This document shows positions 55,701-64,000 of a stretch of DNA of 64,000 nt, in pieces. The position numbers and the translations under genes were made by a program. Source of the stretch: Fallopia convolvulus (Eukaryota > Streptophyta > Magnoliopsida > Caryophyllales > Polygonaceae); contig OZ024721.1 of the NCBI GenBank assembly GCA_964016875.1, forward strand, positions 11,338,109 through 11,402,108, given 5' to 3'. The notes below the pieces were generated by a model. That model did not search any database. It worked only from the letters and a program-made list of their open reading frames with translations, and was not told the DNA's origin. Position 1 is the first letter of the stretch, and every line of letters begins with the position of its first letter.

Positions 55701-58636
55701 TGGTAAAGAGTGAAATACTTAGGATGTTGGATGCGGGAATTATCTTCCCAATTTCCGATAGCAAGTATGTGAGTCCCGTGCATGTAGTTCCTAAGAAAGG
55801 AGGTCTCACCGTTGTGCAAAATGAAAAGGGAGAAATGATACCTATGAGAACCACAACAAAATGGCGTATGTGTATTGATTACCGTAAGCTTAATAGTGGC
55901 ACTCTCAAGGACCATTTTCCTCTTCCTTTCATAGACCAAGTCCTAGAAAGATTAGCACAACATGAATATTTTTGCTACCTGGACGGGTATAGCGGGTTTT
56001 GGCAAATCCCTATTCATCCCGATGATCAAGAGAAGACGACATTCACATGTCCTTATGGGACTTTTGCCTATAGACGCATGCCTTTTGGTTTATGTAATGC
56101 GCTGGCAACATTTCAAAGATGCATGATGTCCATCTTCTCCGATATGGTTGAGGATATAGTAGAAGTGTTTATGGATGATTTCTCCGTCTATGGTTCCTCG
56201 TTTGATGTTTGCTTAGCTAACTTAGACAAGGTTTTGACTAGATGTGAGGAGACTAGCTTGGTGCTTAATTGGGAAAAATGCCACTTCATGGTGAAGGAGG
56301 GCATAGTACTAGGACACCTAGTTTCTAGTAGGGGGATAGAAGTAGATAAAGCTAAAGTTGAAATAATTGAAAAACTACCTCCTCCCTCTTGTGTTCGTGA
56401 TGTTAGGAGTTTCTTAGGTCATGCGGGATTTTATAGACGGTTCATCAAGGATTTTTCTAAAATTGCAAAACCATTGTCTAACCTCTTGATGAAGGATGTG
56501 CCCTTTGAATTTTCCGAGGATTGCATGAGTTCTTTTTGTAGGTTGAGAGATGCCTTGATTTCGGCTCCAATAATGGCGACACCCGATTGGAATCTTCCAT
56601 TCGAGGTGATGTGTGATGCTAGTGATTTCGCCGTAGGGGCCGTCCTTGGGCAAAGGAAGGATGGAAAGTTACATGCCATCTACTACGCAAGCAAAACTTT
56701 GGATGAAACTCAGTGCAATTACACAACGACGGAGAAGGAGTTTCTTGCGATAGTGTTTGCATTTGAGAAATTCCGTTCATATCTTGTGGGATCAAAGGTG
56801 GTAGTCTTCACGGACCATGCGACAATCAAATACCTCATGAAGAAGAAAGATGCAAAGCCGAGGCTTCTAAGGTGGATGCTCCTTCTCCAAGAGTTTGACC
56901 ATGAAATCAAGGACAAAACCGGTGCGGAAAATGTGGTAGCTGATCATCTATCCCGTTTGCCCATTGAATACATGTTGGAGATGGAGGATGGTCTGACTAT
57001 AGATGATTCAAGAGCGGATGAAGTTCTCATGAGCGGGAAGGAGGAAAGGAAAGGTGGATCGACGAACCAAGTAAGTCGGGCCCGAGGTCCAGAACATCGG
57101 ACCGAAGGCAAGGCAAGTACGAGTGAGTCGGGACCGAGGTCTTCAACATCGGGCCCGAGCGACTTGTCTGTCTGCGAAGCTAGACCGGCGTCCAACCATG
57201 TCGGGCTCGGTACACTTCAATGTCGATCCGTGGAAGAAAGTAAGTTTCCTAACTCGATTTCCATTCCTTCTCGTTCTCAATTGATTGATTCTTTCTCTCC
57301 CACTGGCCTTTTTTCTATTAGTGCCGTAAGACGAGGGGTTTCCCCTTGGTTTGCGGATTTTGCTAACTTTGCCGTAGGGGGAGTGATCCCACCAAATTTG
57401 TCTTATCAAGCTAGGAAGAAATTCTTACATGATGCTAGACAATATTTTTGGGATGATCCATATCTCTACAAGGAAGGGCGTGATCAAATCTATAGACGGT
57501 GTGTGTCAAGTGAAGAGGTTGAGAGCATAATTCACCATTGCCATTCCTTGCCTACGGGGGGTCACGCTAAGAGTTCCAAAACCACCTCAAAAATTCTTCA
57601 ATGTGGTTATTATTGGCCAACCATGTTCAAGGATGTGCATGATTATGTGAGGAAGTGTGAGGAGTGCCAAAGAGAGGGGAACCTATCAAGGAGGAATGAG
57701 ACTCCTCAAACTGGCATTCTAGAAGTTGAATTATTTGATGTATGGGGTATTGATTTCATGGGACCATTTCCCACATCGGGGCCTTACAAGTACATCTTGG
57801 TAGCCGTGGACTGTGTCTCAAAATGGGTGGAGGCCATACCAACAAGAACCAATGATGCTAGGGTGGTGATGAAGTTCTTAAAAAGCAACATTTTTGCAAG
57901 GTTTGGAGTGCCTAGGGTTCTCATAAGTGATGGCGGACCTCATTTCATTGAGAGGTGTTTCGAGAATGTGTTGATCAAGTATGGGGTGTCTCATCGAGTT
58001 GCTACTCCTTATCATCCTCAAACAAGCGGGCAAGTCGAGGTGTCAAACCGTCAAATCAAGGCTATCTTGGAGAAGACCGTATCTCGATCAAGGAAAGATT
58101 GGGCCTCTAAGCTCGATGATGCACTTTGGGCTTATAGAACCGCCTTTAAGACACCTCTGGGAACTACACCCTTCAATCTAGTTTATGGCAAGGCATGTCA
58201 TCTTCCGGTAGAGCTTGAGCACAAGGCAAAATGGGCACTCAAAGAGATGAATTGGGATATCAACTTGGCCGGTGAGAAAAGGTTTCTAGAACTTCATGAG
58301 TTGGGGGAATTGAGGTTGAAAGCCTATGAGAACTCCAAGCTATACAAGGAGAAGACCAAGAAGTGGCATGATAGGAAGTTAATTCCAAAGACCTATCAAA
58401 CCGGTGACAAGGTTCTCCTTTTCAATTCAAGGCTTAAACTTTTCCCCGGAAAGTTAAGAACTAGGTGGAGCGGACCATTTGTGGTCCACCGTATCTATGC
58501 TCATGGTGCGGTGGACTTGGTTGATGAACAAGGACATATTTTCAAAGTGAATGGTCATCGAGTGAAGAAGTTCTATGACAAGGACGGTCCAAACGAAGAA
58601 GTTAGAGCCTCATGGGCTCTCGTCCTCGCCGATTGA
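52778..58636 (+). CDS. Athila-type gag-pol polyprotein, uninterrupted
   Basis: One open frame (from 52730; 1,968 codons). The first 16 residues are hydrophobic and encoded by leader sequence, so the likelier start is ATG 52778 (MLARSSRGTLKLEF), giving 1,952 residues. Order, numbered from 52730: gag capsid around 138-310 (FEGRPHECPIEHVKRF; WKTLYDTFLMKFFPPSKTTE); zinc knuckle CEECGSFAHATQVC at ~361; variable S/P-rich linker ~480-620; aspartic protease DLGASTSIIPY at ~709; reverse transcriptase with MCIDYRKLN, YLDGYSGFWQI, MPFGLCNA and catalytic FMDD at ~1147; RNase H CDASDFAVGAVLGQ at ~1295 and TDHATI; linker ~1425-1530; integrase with HHCC zinc site from ~1601, DDE residues in WGIDFMGP (~1675), ISDGGPHF (~1735) and the E of QVEVSNRQ (~1770); and a GPF/Y-like TRWSGPFVV tail. 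No stop or frameshift, so potentially functional. Confidence 0.95.
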   Translation: MLARSSRGTLKLEFVSDPESILKEARRRKRMANQALHVDEELAQFRAEMARLQLERDNQEEVARREREQRMRAEAQLNALPRNARQYMHPELRVPEPAIVLPEVAKNFEIKTQFISLIKRDQFEGRPHECPIEHVKRFVDMCETISTDEETLEYVLLKAFKWSLGGKATHWLESQAPRSITTWKTLYDTFLMKFFPPSKTTELRRKIASFQQGPNEPLFEAWDRFKEMLRQCPTHGQQPYVLQDIFFQGINPVTKDKLNLHTDCGFIDLTPDQAWELPDKLSDYEAMYGVSQASKEVKVQGEGARKLYDPKGEDIDRDVKLQFLEGEVSKLKRQVHYYKQNARACEECGSFAHATQVCPNESQVRLAERIEEANYVRGNFGGRGNFNNGGNGRWNNGQAQGYNNNFNQNEPRAPPPPYRPPGFNELQTFAQEMRDGFKEMRTQFNEFGAWRRQVDNQFAQIATQAPRENGRLPGRPEENPRAQNNQNEVRAIGLRSGRNLPEPHVPKKNEESRTNLPSKSGPTFPEVDPARRPTPSPRTEVESNSGPTYTDLDPTPLPRTESHNIGPDMVPKSVQPGNVASEVGKSKEVDPSKIQGATILPYPSKKPKDVVENKFKRFLKLLQGLNISIPFTDALSEMPSYAKFLKEILSKKRSIVEMQDEVKTLELPQKLGDPGCFAITIGVGSQNFQALCDLGASTSIIPYTIWKSTSMGLIAPVNMRLTIADGSSIEPIGIVEDYPVCIEGHYVPIDFVVVDMIEVPGEPIILGRPFLATVGAIIDVKKGHLSLDIGGREIEFFFRPTSKGTVHKEAKMIQVPLRLQWEAVSKKSRPRELRLKATPPPREIEIERQGLALNMIEHEQLEERMSYLEVFKAEKEEVQAPPEPSQELKELPKDLRYAFLGPNSSLPVILNANLNDEEESKLLEVLRKHRGALGYSLEELKGISPSICMHRIYMEDNHKPTIEPQRRLNPNMKEVVKSEILRMLDAGIIFPISDSKYVSPVHVVPKKGGLTVVQNEKGEMIPMRTTTKWRMCIDYRKLNSGTLKDHFPLPFIDQVLERLAQHEYFCYLDGYSGFWQIPIHPDDQEKTTFTCPYGTFAYRRMPFGLCNALATFQRCMMSIFSDMVEDIVEVFMDDFSVYGSSFDVCLANLDKVLTRCEETSLVLNWEKCHFMVKEGIVLGHLVSSRGIEVDKAKVEIIEKLPPPSCVRDVRSFLGHAGFYRRFIKDFSKIAKPLSNLLMKDVPFEFSEDCMSSFCRLRDALISAPIMATPDWNLPFEVMCDASDFAVGAVLGQRKDGKLHAIYYASKTLDETQCNYTTTEKEFLAIVFAFEKFRSYLVGSKVVVFTDHATIKYLMKKKDAKPRLLRWMLLLQEFDHEIKDKTGAENVVADHLSRLPIEYMLEMEDGLTIDDSRADEVLMSGKEERKGGSTNQVSRARGPEHRTEGKASTSESGPRSSTSGPSDLSVCEARPASNHVGLGTLQCRSVEESKFPNSISIPSRSQLIDSFSPTGLFSISAVRRGVSPWFADFANFAVGGVIPPNLSYQARKKFLHDARQYFWDDPYLYKEGRDQIYRRCVSSEEVESIIHHCHSLPTGGHAKSSKTTSKILQCGYYWPTMFKDVHDYVRKCEECQREGNLSRRNETPQTGILEVELFDVWGIDFMGPFPTSGPYKYILVAVDCVSKWVEAIPTRTNDARVVMKFLKSNIFARFGVPRVLISDGGPHFIERCFENVLIKYGVSHRVATPYHPQTSGQVEVSNRQIKAILEKTVSRSRKDWASKLDDALWAYRTAFKTPLGTTPFNLVYGKACHLPVELEHKAKWALKEMNWDINLAGEKRFLELHELGELRLKAYENSKLYKEKTKKWHDRKLIPKTYQTGDKVLLFNSRLKLFPGKLRTRWSGPFVVHRIYAHGAVDLVDEQGHIFKVNGHRVKKFYDKDGPNEEVRASWALVLAD

Positions 58637-60370
58637 TCCTATACATGCCATTGAAGAATAAGAAATTGTGAGCTTTTCATACTCTTCTCTCTTGCTTTTA
58701 AGTTTTGATTTCCTTGTTTGATGGGGACATCAAAATTTTAAGTATGGGGTGGGGGTAAGTGTGTTCATGATTTCACTTGTTTATGTTTGTTTATTATTTT
58801 GAGGATATTTAGTTTGTGTTTCTAGTTTGTGTTTGGGATGTTTGCTTCTTGGTTTGTGGTTTGATGAAAAACATGAATGATTAATTTGGTCTTGAATGGA
58901 TGAGTTTTTGGTTTTAGAGAAATTTTTGCAAGAAAATCCATAAAAATTGAAAAATTGTGTTGAAAACAACAAAAAGATTTTGTGTTTTGTAGGTTTTGGA
59001 CTAGAAATTCCCATCTTAGATTGCCACAATAAAAGCTAATGATGATGTGAGCATGTAAATTCCTTTGCATATTTTTGGATAGTTTAGCCTCTTAAATGAT
59101 GTTGCTTTTGATGTGATCATGATATCTTGCTTGTTTTATTGAACATGTGAGTTCTAGGATGAGTTCTTATGCAACTAAGTATGAGTGACCCTTGTGAGAT
59201 TGATTTTTGGCCATTTTAGGTATGCTTGTTCATATTTGCATATCCCTCATTTTTCTTGTGTGATTAGCTCATTCATGCTTAGTAAAACTTGCTATTGCGG
59301 TGTTTATCTATTTTCCAAGACCGTCATGAGATTTGTCCTAGCATTGTCACATTGATTTTGAACTTTGTTCTTTTAGTCACATAAATGTTCCATATCCTAC
59401 CATGAAGATAATCCTTTGTTTGTAGCCCCGTTCTAGCCTAAGCCTTTGTTTGAAACTCCTCAAAAATATTATTCCTAGCCTTATATGACTTGACCCTTAT
59501 GGGATTGGACTTTAGAAGAGAGGTTGGGATTGTATTTGAAGAGTTGAGATTCTCTTGGGTTTAAGGGCAAAGAATGGTGTTATGAATCATGTGGGTAGTG
59601 CATCTTTGTTGTACAAAAATGAAAAAAAAAAGAAAGAAAAGGAAGAAAGAAAATGTTGGAAATGTAAGGTGGAATAAAGCAAAGAGCTTAAGTGAAGAAA
59701 AGGGTCCGACCGAGTTACAAGCAACATCGGGCCCGATGTCATAAGAAAGTCGGTCCAAATGTAGAAAGTGTTGAAAAATCCAACAAAAAGCATAAGAGCA
59801 AAGATGAAGTGGAATGTTAAGTGAAATTTTGGGTTGAAAGGAAAATGTTAAGTCTTTTGGGTGGGTGTGAAAGTAATTGTGGAATTTGGTGAAGTTGGTG
59901 AGAGTTGTTCAATCCCCATTGTAAGCACCACAAGACCAAATAATTCCCACCTTGAAAAATACCAAAAGCCCCATTACAACCCGGCCGAATGGAACCTCTT
60001 TGAGGACCTCCATTGAGCCAAGTTCGAAATTCTTTGTGTACTTTGCATTAGGCATCTCTAGGTGGAGGAATTGGTGATATTAGCTTCAATAGTAAAGTCC
60101 TTACTTGCATGATTTTTGAGCTTGAGTGTTCATTGCTAAACCCAAACACATGATGAGTGATACACATTCACATATCCCTAAAGTGAGGCTTAGTTGCATT
60201 GACTTTATTCCTTGGAACACTTAATCATGTGTGATGATGTAATCTTGCTTGAATATCGATCACTTGTGCTTAAAATGTGTTTTCATACGAGGCTTTACTT
60301 GAAGATTATGTTTCGGTCTTGCTTACATTGTTATTGCTTGAGGACAAGCAAGTTTAAGTATGGGGTATTT
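58637..60370 (+). other. Athila 3' untranslated region
   Basis: No ORF of note. It has two GTTTAAGTATGGGGT-like purine tracts, the first near 58738 (TTTAAGTATGGGGTGGGGGT) and the second directly before the 3' LTR (AAGTATGGGGTATTT, 60356-60370), the latter being the priming one. A TCGGGCCCGA palindrome lies at 59727. The env-like gene of some Athila elements is absent. Confidence 0.75.
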
Positions 60371-61850
60371 TGATGTCTCTCTATTTGGTGGTGTTTTCAT
60401 ATGTGATTTCCTTTGTAAATATGTTTCTTTTTCCCCTTTTCTTGTGCGTTTTGTTCCTTTTTAGCTTAGTTCCCGTATTTCTATGAGATTCGGAGACTAC
60501 GCACATTTTATGTGTTTTGTAGGTAATCTGGCATGAATCAAGGATTGATTTGAAGGAGGGTCGAGACATGGAGCAAAGGCCGAGTTAAAGCGGGAAAGAG
60601 AGAAGCAAGCCATGAAGAAGAACAAGAGAAGCCAACAAAGAAGAAGGTGGAACGAGGTCAAGACCGAGTTGCAACCACGTCGGGCCCGACTTTGAAGTCT
60701 CCAACCTCGGACCGAGTTGCACAGTAACTCGGGCCCGAGGTCCTCCGTGTCGGTCCGAGTCGGTCACTGGACTACTTGGGCTCCAAGGCACGAAATTGTG
60801 AACTTCCACTTTTGCCCCTCATCTAATCTATAAAAGGCCCTCTTGTCTTCTAAAAAAAAGGGGGGCTCTCTCACACAAAAAGGGGGGCTCTCTCACACAA
60901 AAAGGGGGGCTCTCTCACACAAAAAGTGGGGTTCCCTCACACACACACAAAAAGGGGGTTCCAAGAGAGCCAAGAGGATTCTTGGAGAGAAAGGAGGAAG
61001 GAGAGGAGTAGGAAGAGAGAGAGAATCGGCCAAGGGAGGAAGTCTTGATAGGTTTTGTTGGTAGATTTGCTTTGATTTGCTTTGTTCTTGTGGATTTGAA
61101 AACCCTTGATTTGAATTTGTGGATTGCTTTGGATTTGAATGAAACTTCGCTTTGTTTTGAGATTGATTATGATGATTGCTTTCCCTTTTGATTTGATTGC
61201 TTTCTTTGCTTGTCACATGGAGTAGATCTCCTTGATCTTGGGTTATGGGGGAAAACCCTAGCTAGGTTTAGGCTAGAAACCCCAATTCCATAGCCTTGAG
61301 TGTTTGATCTAAGGAACCCACTCTACATAGAGCTACAATTCCTTGCGAAAGTTGGGAATCAAGGCTTGAGATTGGCAAAGTAGCGAAAGTGAACATGTGT
61401 CAATCTCAAGACCTTGCTTCGAAGGGGATTTCCCCAATGATCGATGTGTAGAAGTGGTTGGAACGAGGGCGAAAGCACTCGATCCTAGTCCGATCATCAC
61501 TCATTGCTTGAATTGGGGTGGATAAGCCTTAATCTACTAGAGAAGGAACCCAAAAGCCCAGGATCTACTTTTAATCTTTGAAGTTCGACAAACCCAGCTA
61601 CCTCGGGCCCGACTTACCCTACGTCGGTCCCGACTTCCTCTTGTAGCCAACATCGCGCCCGACGTGACCTCTGTGTTGGTCCCGACTGTTCTCTTTGTTT
61701 TCCTTTGTTTTAAGCTCTCTTTTCCAGCTTCCTAGTGTCTAGGCACATCAATCGAGTAGACTTCCCGAGTGTTCGACACCCACCACGTGCTACAACGGGG
61801 TCGGGTTATAAATTGTATCTCTAGACCCTCGCACACCGTGAGAGCGATCA
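60371..61850 (+). repeat. 3' LTR of the Athila-type element
   Basis: 1,480 bp, starts TGATGTCTCTC and ends GCGATCA. Sites that differ from the 5' LTR include 60530 (G for A), 60660 (A for G), 60713 (C for T), 60762 (G for A), the A run near 60860, 60990, 61009, 61561, 61656 and 61676. Confidence 0.95.
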
Positions 61851-62633
61851 CTCACAGATCTTGCAGGCCGCGTATTCTGCATCTGCACCCCAATATATCA
61901 TGCAAGAGTTTGGACAACAATCAATGGCCTCGTACGGAAGCCCGAGACCCTCGACCAGTTTTTTCGTGTCGTAAAACGTGGCTGGTAATGTGGTCTCCGG
62001 GTGTGAAACGCGACCGCAGAAATCCGAGATCATGTCGTATCCGCGCTCCGTCATCCTTAGCTTTGACTTTATGCTAAGTAGCTCAATCGCCGCCTCCAAC
62101 TGGGTCATATCACATCTAGGCCACAACGGCATATTTGCAGCGGACAACATGTCGTACATACGTTGTGCATCGGGATTGGGCGCTTCATGATAATATTGGT
62201 CCCCCTGCTCATGCCTTATACCCTCAGTCTGCACAGGAACATCAGTAGTGTACTGACTTTGGGCATTAAAGCCATCATATACCATCTGCTCCATTCGATT
62301 ATCATTCCTCCCAGATACTGGTTGTGTTGGATCAGTACTGCTACAACCTTCATACTGTCTAGACTCTGCCAACAAGGCAGCGAACATTTCATCAGTCTCT
62401 CCGTGCGAAACCCAATGGTAATAATTCGGAACAAACCCATCCTTAACAATGTAATAATGCACATCATCTACAGGAATCAGTTTCCTATTCTTGCACCTCC
62501 GACACGGACACCTTAATTCGGATGGGTCATATGTCGGCATAGCTTTGCAGAAGTCAATAAATTGTTGAACGCCAGCCAAAAACTCGTTGTGCAAAAACCC
62601 ATCTATATGACGCACATACATCCATTCGCGCAT
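61851..62633 (-). CDS. TNP2: TNP2 transposase, first coding exon (transposase-associated domain)
   Basis: Starts at ATG 62633 (MREWMYVRHIDGFLHNEF), 6 codons after a GAATTGCAG acceptor, so the 5' UTR is spliced. Residues ~1-75 form the plant transposase-associated domain: WMY at the start, EFLAGVQQFIDFC, and LRCPCRRCKNRK with the C-P-C-x-x-C-x-N site. A poorly conserved linker follows, then the start of the TNP2 domain with PNSCMIYWG and CKIC. It is cut by the Athila insertion (TSD CTCAC); the exon resumes at 51146 in the same frame. Apart from this insertion the gene looks intact. Confidence 0.92.
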
Positions 62634-62694
62634 TTTTTCTTCCTGCAATTCAATATAAGACTATAATTAATTGACTATTGCAGTGTATAATCCT

Positions 62695-63600
62695 GGATAT
62701 GGCGACCATATGGACGCAGATTAGCGACCAACTGGACGCTATATTCTCTTGGCGACCATATGGACGCTAATTATCATTTAGCGACCATATGGTAGCTAAT
62801 TAGCGTCCATATGGTCGCCAACTTCAGAATAGCAGAACACAAATTTACAACATAACCAATTGCTATTTGCGGTAAAATTCTGTAATACAATCTCTTATAA
62901 ATATATAAACGAAAGCTTTCTACCGTCAATATTTATCTAAAAGAATATAATGACGGAATGAAAAATTAGGAATAAGATTTAAATACATACCTTTAGTGAG
63001 GATGTCGATAAAATTTGACGGAATTTCTTCCTAGAATCAATTCACAGTTGTGGTTCTCTTTTGTGAATATTTTGGAAGACAGTGGAATGAGAGTGAAGTT
63101 GTGTTGAAGCGGAGTGCATTTTTAGCGGAATGAGAATGCAATATATGCTGAAACGGCGGGAATTTTACCAATTACTGTTTTTAGCGACCAAGTGGTCGTC
63201 AAAAACGCGGGAAATTACCCGCCAAAAAAGATGTGCCGCGCCAAAACATCTGACCAAGTCAGCGACCATATGGTCGCAAACTTCAGCGACCATATGGTCG
63301 CTATAACGTTTGCGACCATATGGTCGCTGATAGTTGCGACCATATGGTCGCTAAGATGTGTTCTGATAGTTGCGACCATATGGTCGCTACATGCTGGCGG
63401 GAAATTACCCCGCGCACTTTTTGCGACTATAAAGGTATAGCGACCATGTTGTCGCCCATTTTAGCGACCATGTGGTCGCTAATTTCGTTTTATTTTTTTC
63501 CCCGTTTTGACGTCCAGATTTGCGACCATTGGCGACCATATGGTCGCTATTTAGCGACCATATTCCGTGGTCACTAAAATATGGTCGCTAAATCTGCAGA
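62695..63600. repeat. Right-end subterminal repeats of the large CACTA element
   Basis: About 25 copies of GCGACCA/TGGTCGC, with perfect palindromes GCGACCATATGGTCGC at 63262, 63286, 63312, 63336 and 63374. The left portion (62700-62820) has variants ending in TGGACGC. These arrays are presumably transposase-binding sites. The TNP2 promoter must lie within or beside them. Confidence 0.92.
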
Positions 63601-63614
63601 ATGGTGTAGTGTAA

Positions 63615-64000
63615 TCGGATTGATGAAATCAAGATTACAAGTGTTCTCTCTTGGAGAGTTTTTGTTGTTTAATCTCTATGTGTAACATGGAATCAATTGG
63701 TTTTTCTCTCTTTTCAGTCTATATCTTCATCTGATTAACCGTCATATTCCACATTCTACACGTTCCTCGGGTATGCCTTTAATCGTCTGCCACTTTGCAT
63801 ATCGGAGCAGATAACTACCTCTAGTGGTCGTCCGCGAGTGCATATCTCTTTCTCTTGACCGCAACTTTCTTGCTTCCCTTGTGACGGATGACTTCCTCTA
63901 TCTCCTTGATCTTTCTTTCATCCCGTTCTCTCATGATTCTCCGCCCACTCTTTGGGCCGTCCATGTCAAATGGGCCAGATGGTTTTTGGGCCTAACATTA
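63615..64000. other. Flank after the CACTA element, unassigned
   Basis: The sequence runs from TAATCGGATTG to GGGCCTAACATTA. A ...GGGCCTAACA end near 63997 could be the edge of an LTR read on minus (TGTTAGGCCC), but the window stops too early to say. Confidence 0.3.

Larger units (their letters stand above)
51147..61850 (+). mobile_element. Athila-type Ty3/gypsy retrotransposon, 10,704 bp, apparently complete
   Basis: LTRs of 1,479 and 1,480 bp, perfect TSD CTCAC (51142-51146, 61851-61855), primer-binding site, one open gag-pol frame, polypurine tract. It lies in a TNP2 exon of the CACTA element in antisense orientation. No env-like ORF was found in the 1.7 kb after pol. Order RT-RNase H-integrase marks Ty3/gypsy; the D-L-G-A-S protease and primer type suit the Athila/Tat group. 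Confidence 0.96.
45519..63611 (-). mobile_element. CACTA (CMC) element with TNP2 gene, 18,093 bp including nested Athila
   Basis: Left end CACTACAAGATTCTGGAGAT, right end (inverted) CACTACACCATTCTGCAGAT, TSD TAA on both sides (45516-45518, 63612-63614). Subterminal repeats of AGCGACCATATGGTCGCT type lie inside both ends. The TNP2 transposase reads on the minus strand, so the right end is the 5' end. Without the 10.7-kb Athila insertion the element is about 7.4 kb, a usual size for an autonomous CACTA. Confidence 0.95.

Noticed and set aside
58637..60370. env-like gene of the Athila element
   Set aside because: No plus-strand frame of meaningful length; the minus-strand frames are short and AT-rich.

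Overview
The window is plant nuclear DNA, most likely from a eudicot, and consists almost wholly of nested transposable elements. No intact host gene was found; the only host-like coding traces are short fragments. The evidence for a plant is a CACTA TNP2 transposase with its plant-specific accessory domains, Athila-type and Tekay/Del-like Ty3/gypsy elements, a Sirevirus-like Ty1/copia element with an extra 3' ORF, hAT elements, and a broken UDP-glycosyltransferase-like start. Several elements could be bounded exactly from terminal motifs and matching target-site duplications (TSDs).

Layout. 1-1429: right part of a hAT element with a truncated BED-finger ORF. 1438-~9437: very old Ty3/gypsy element on the minus strand, carrying two adjacent PTB-like RRM reading frames. 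9651-15416: rearranged plus-strand Ty3/gypsy derivative with a nonsense-riddled gag, a long 3' LTR and a complete 563-bp hAT element (12394-12956, TSD ATTATGAT). 15417-15709: another hAT end. ~16410-18210: AT-rich foldback-like element with internal minisatellites. ~18700-18977: LINE 3' tail. 18983-28941: complete but decayed copia element on the minus strand (980- and 964-bp LTRs, TSD ATAAT). 29631-29763: start of a UGT-like gene cut by a second copia element, which is itself split by a 2,573-bp solo gypsy LTR (31747-34319, TSD CTCAT).

35417-43167: non-autonomous CACTA element (TSD ACC) holding a solo Athila-like LTR (35986-37338, TSD ATGCT), a compact 1,473-bp LTR element (38778-40250, TSD TTTAA) and a probable captured exon of a GSK3/SHAGGY-like kinase. 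45519-63611: 18.1-kb CACTA element (TSD TAA) with a multi-exon TNP2 gene on the minus strand, a small ORF that looks like a SUMO/ubiquitin fold, and palindromic subterminal repeats. An almost pristine 10.7-kb Athila-type retrotransposon (51147-61850, TSD CTCAC) sits inside a TNP2 exon; it has a 1,968-codon open gag-pol and LTRs that differ at roughly eleven positions.

How the pieces relate: the nesting gives relative ages. The minus-strand gypsy is oldest and the Athila copy youngest. TNP2 should act on the palindromic CACTA ends but is now split by the Athila insertion. The Athila polyprotein appears complete. Features most worth checking are the SUMO-like ORF in the CACTA element, the TCGGNCCGA-type palindromes spread through the Athila LTR, coding linkers and 3' UTR, the RRM pair in the old gypsy, and the extra ORF shared by the two copia elements. 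All calls were made by eye without database searches.
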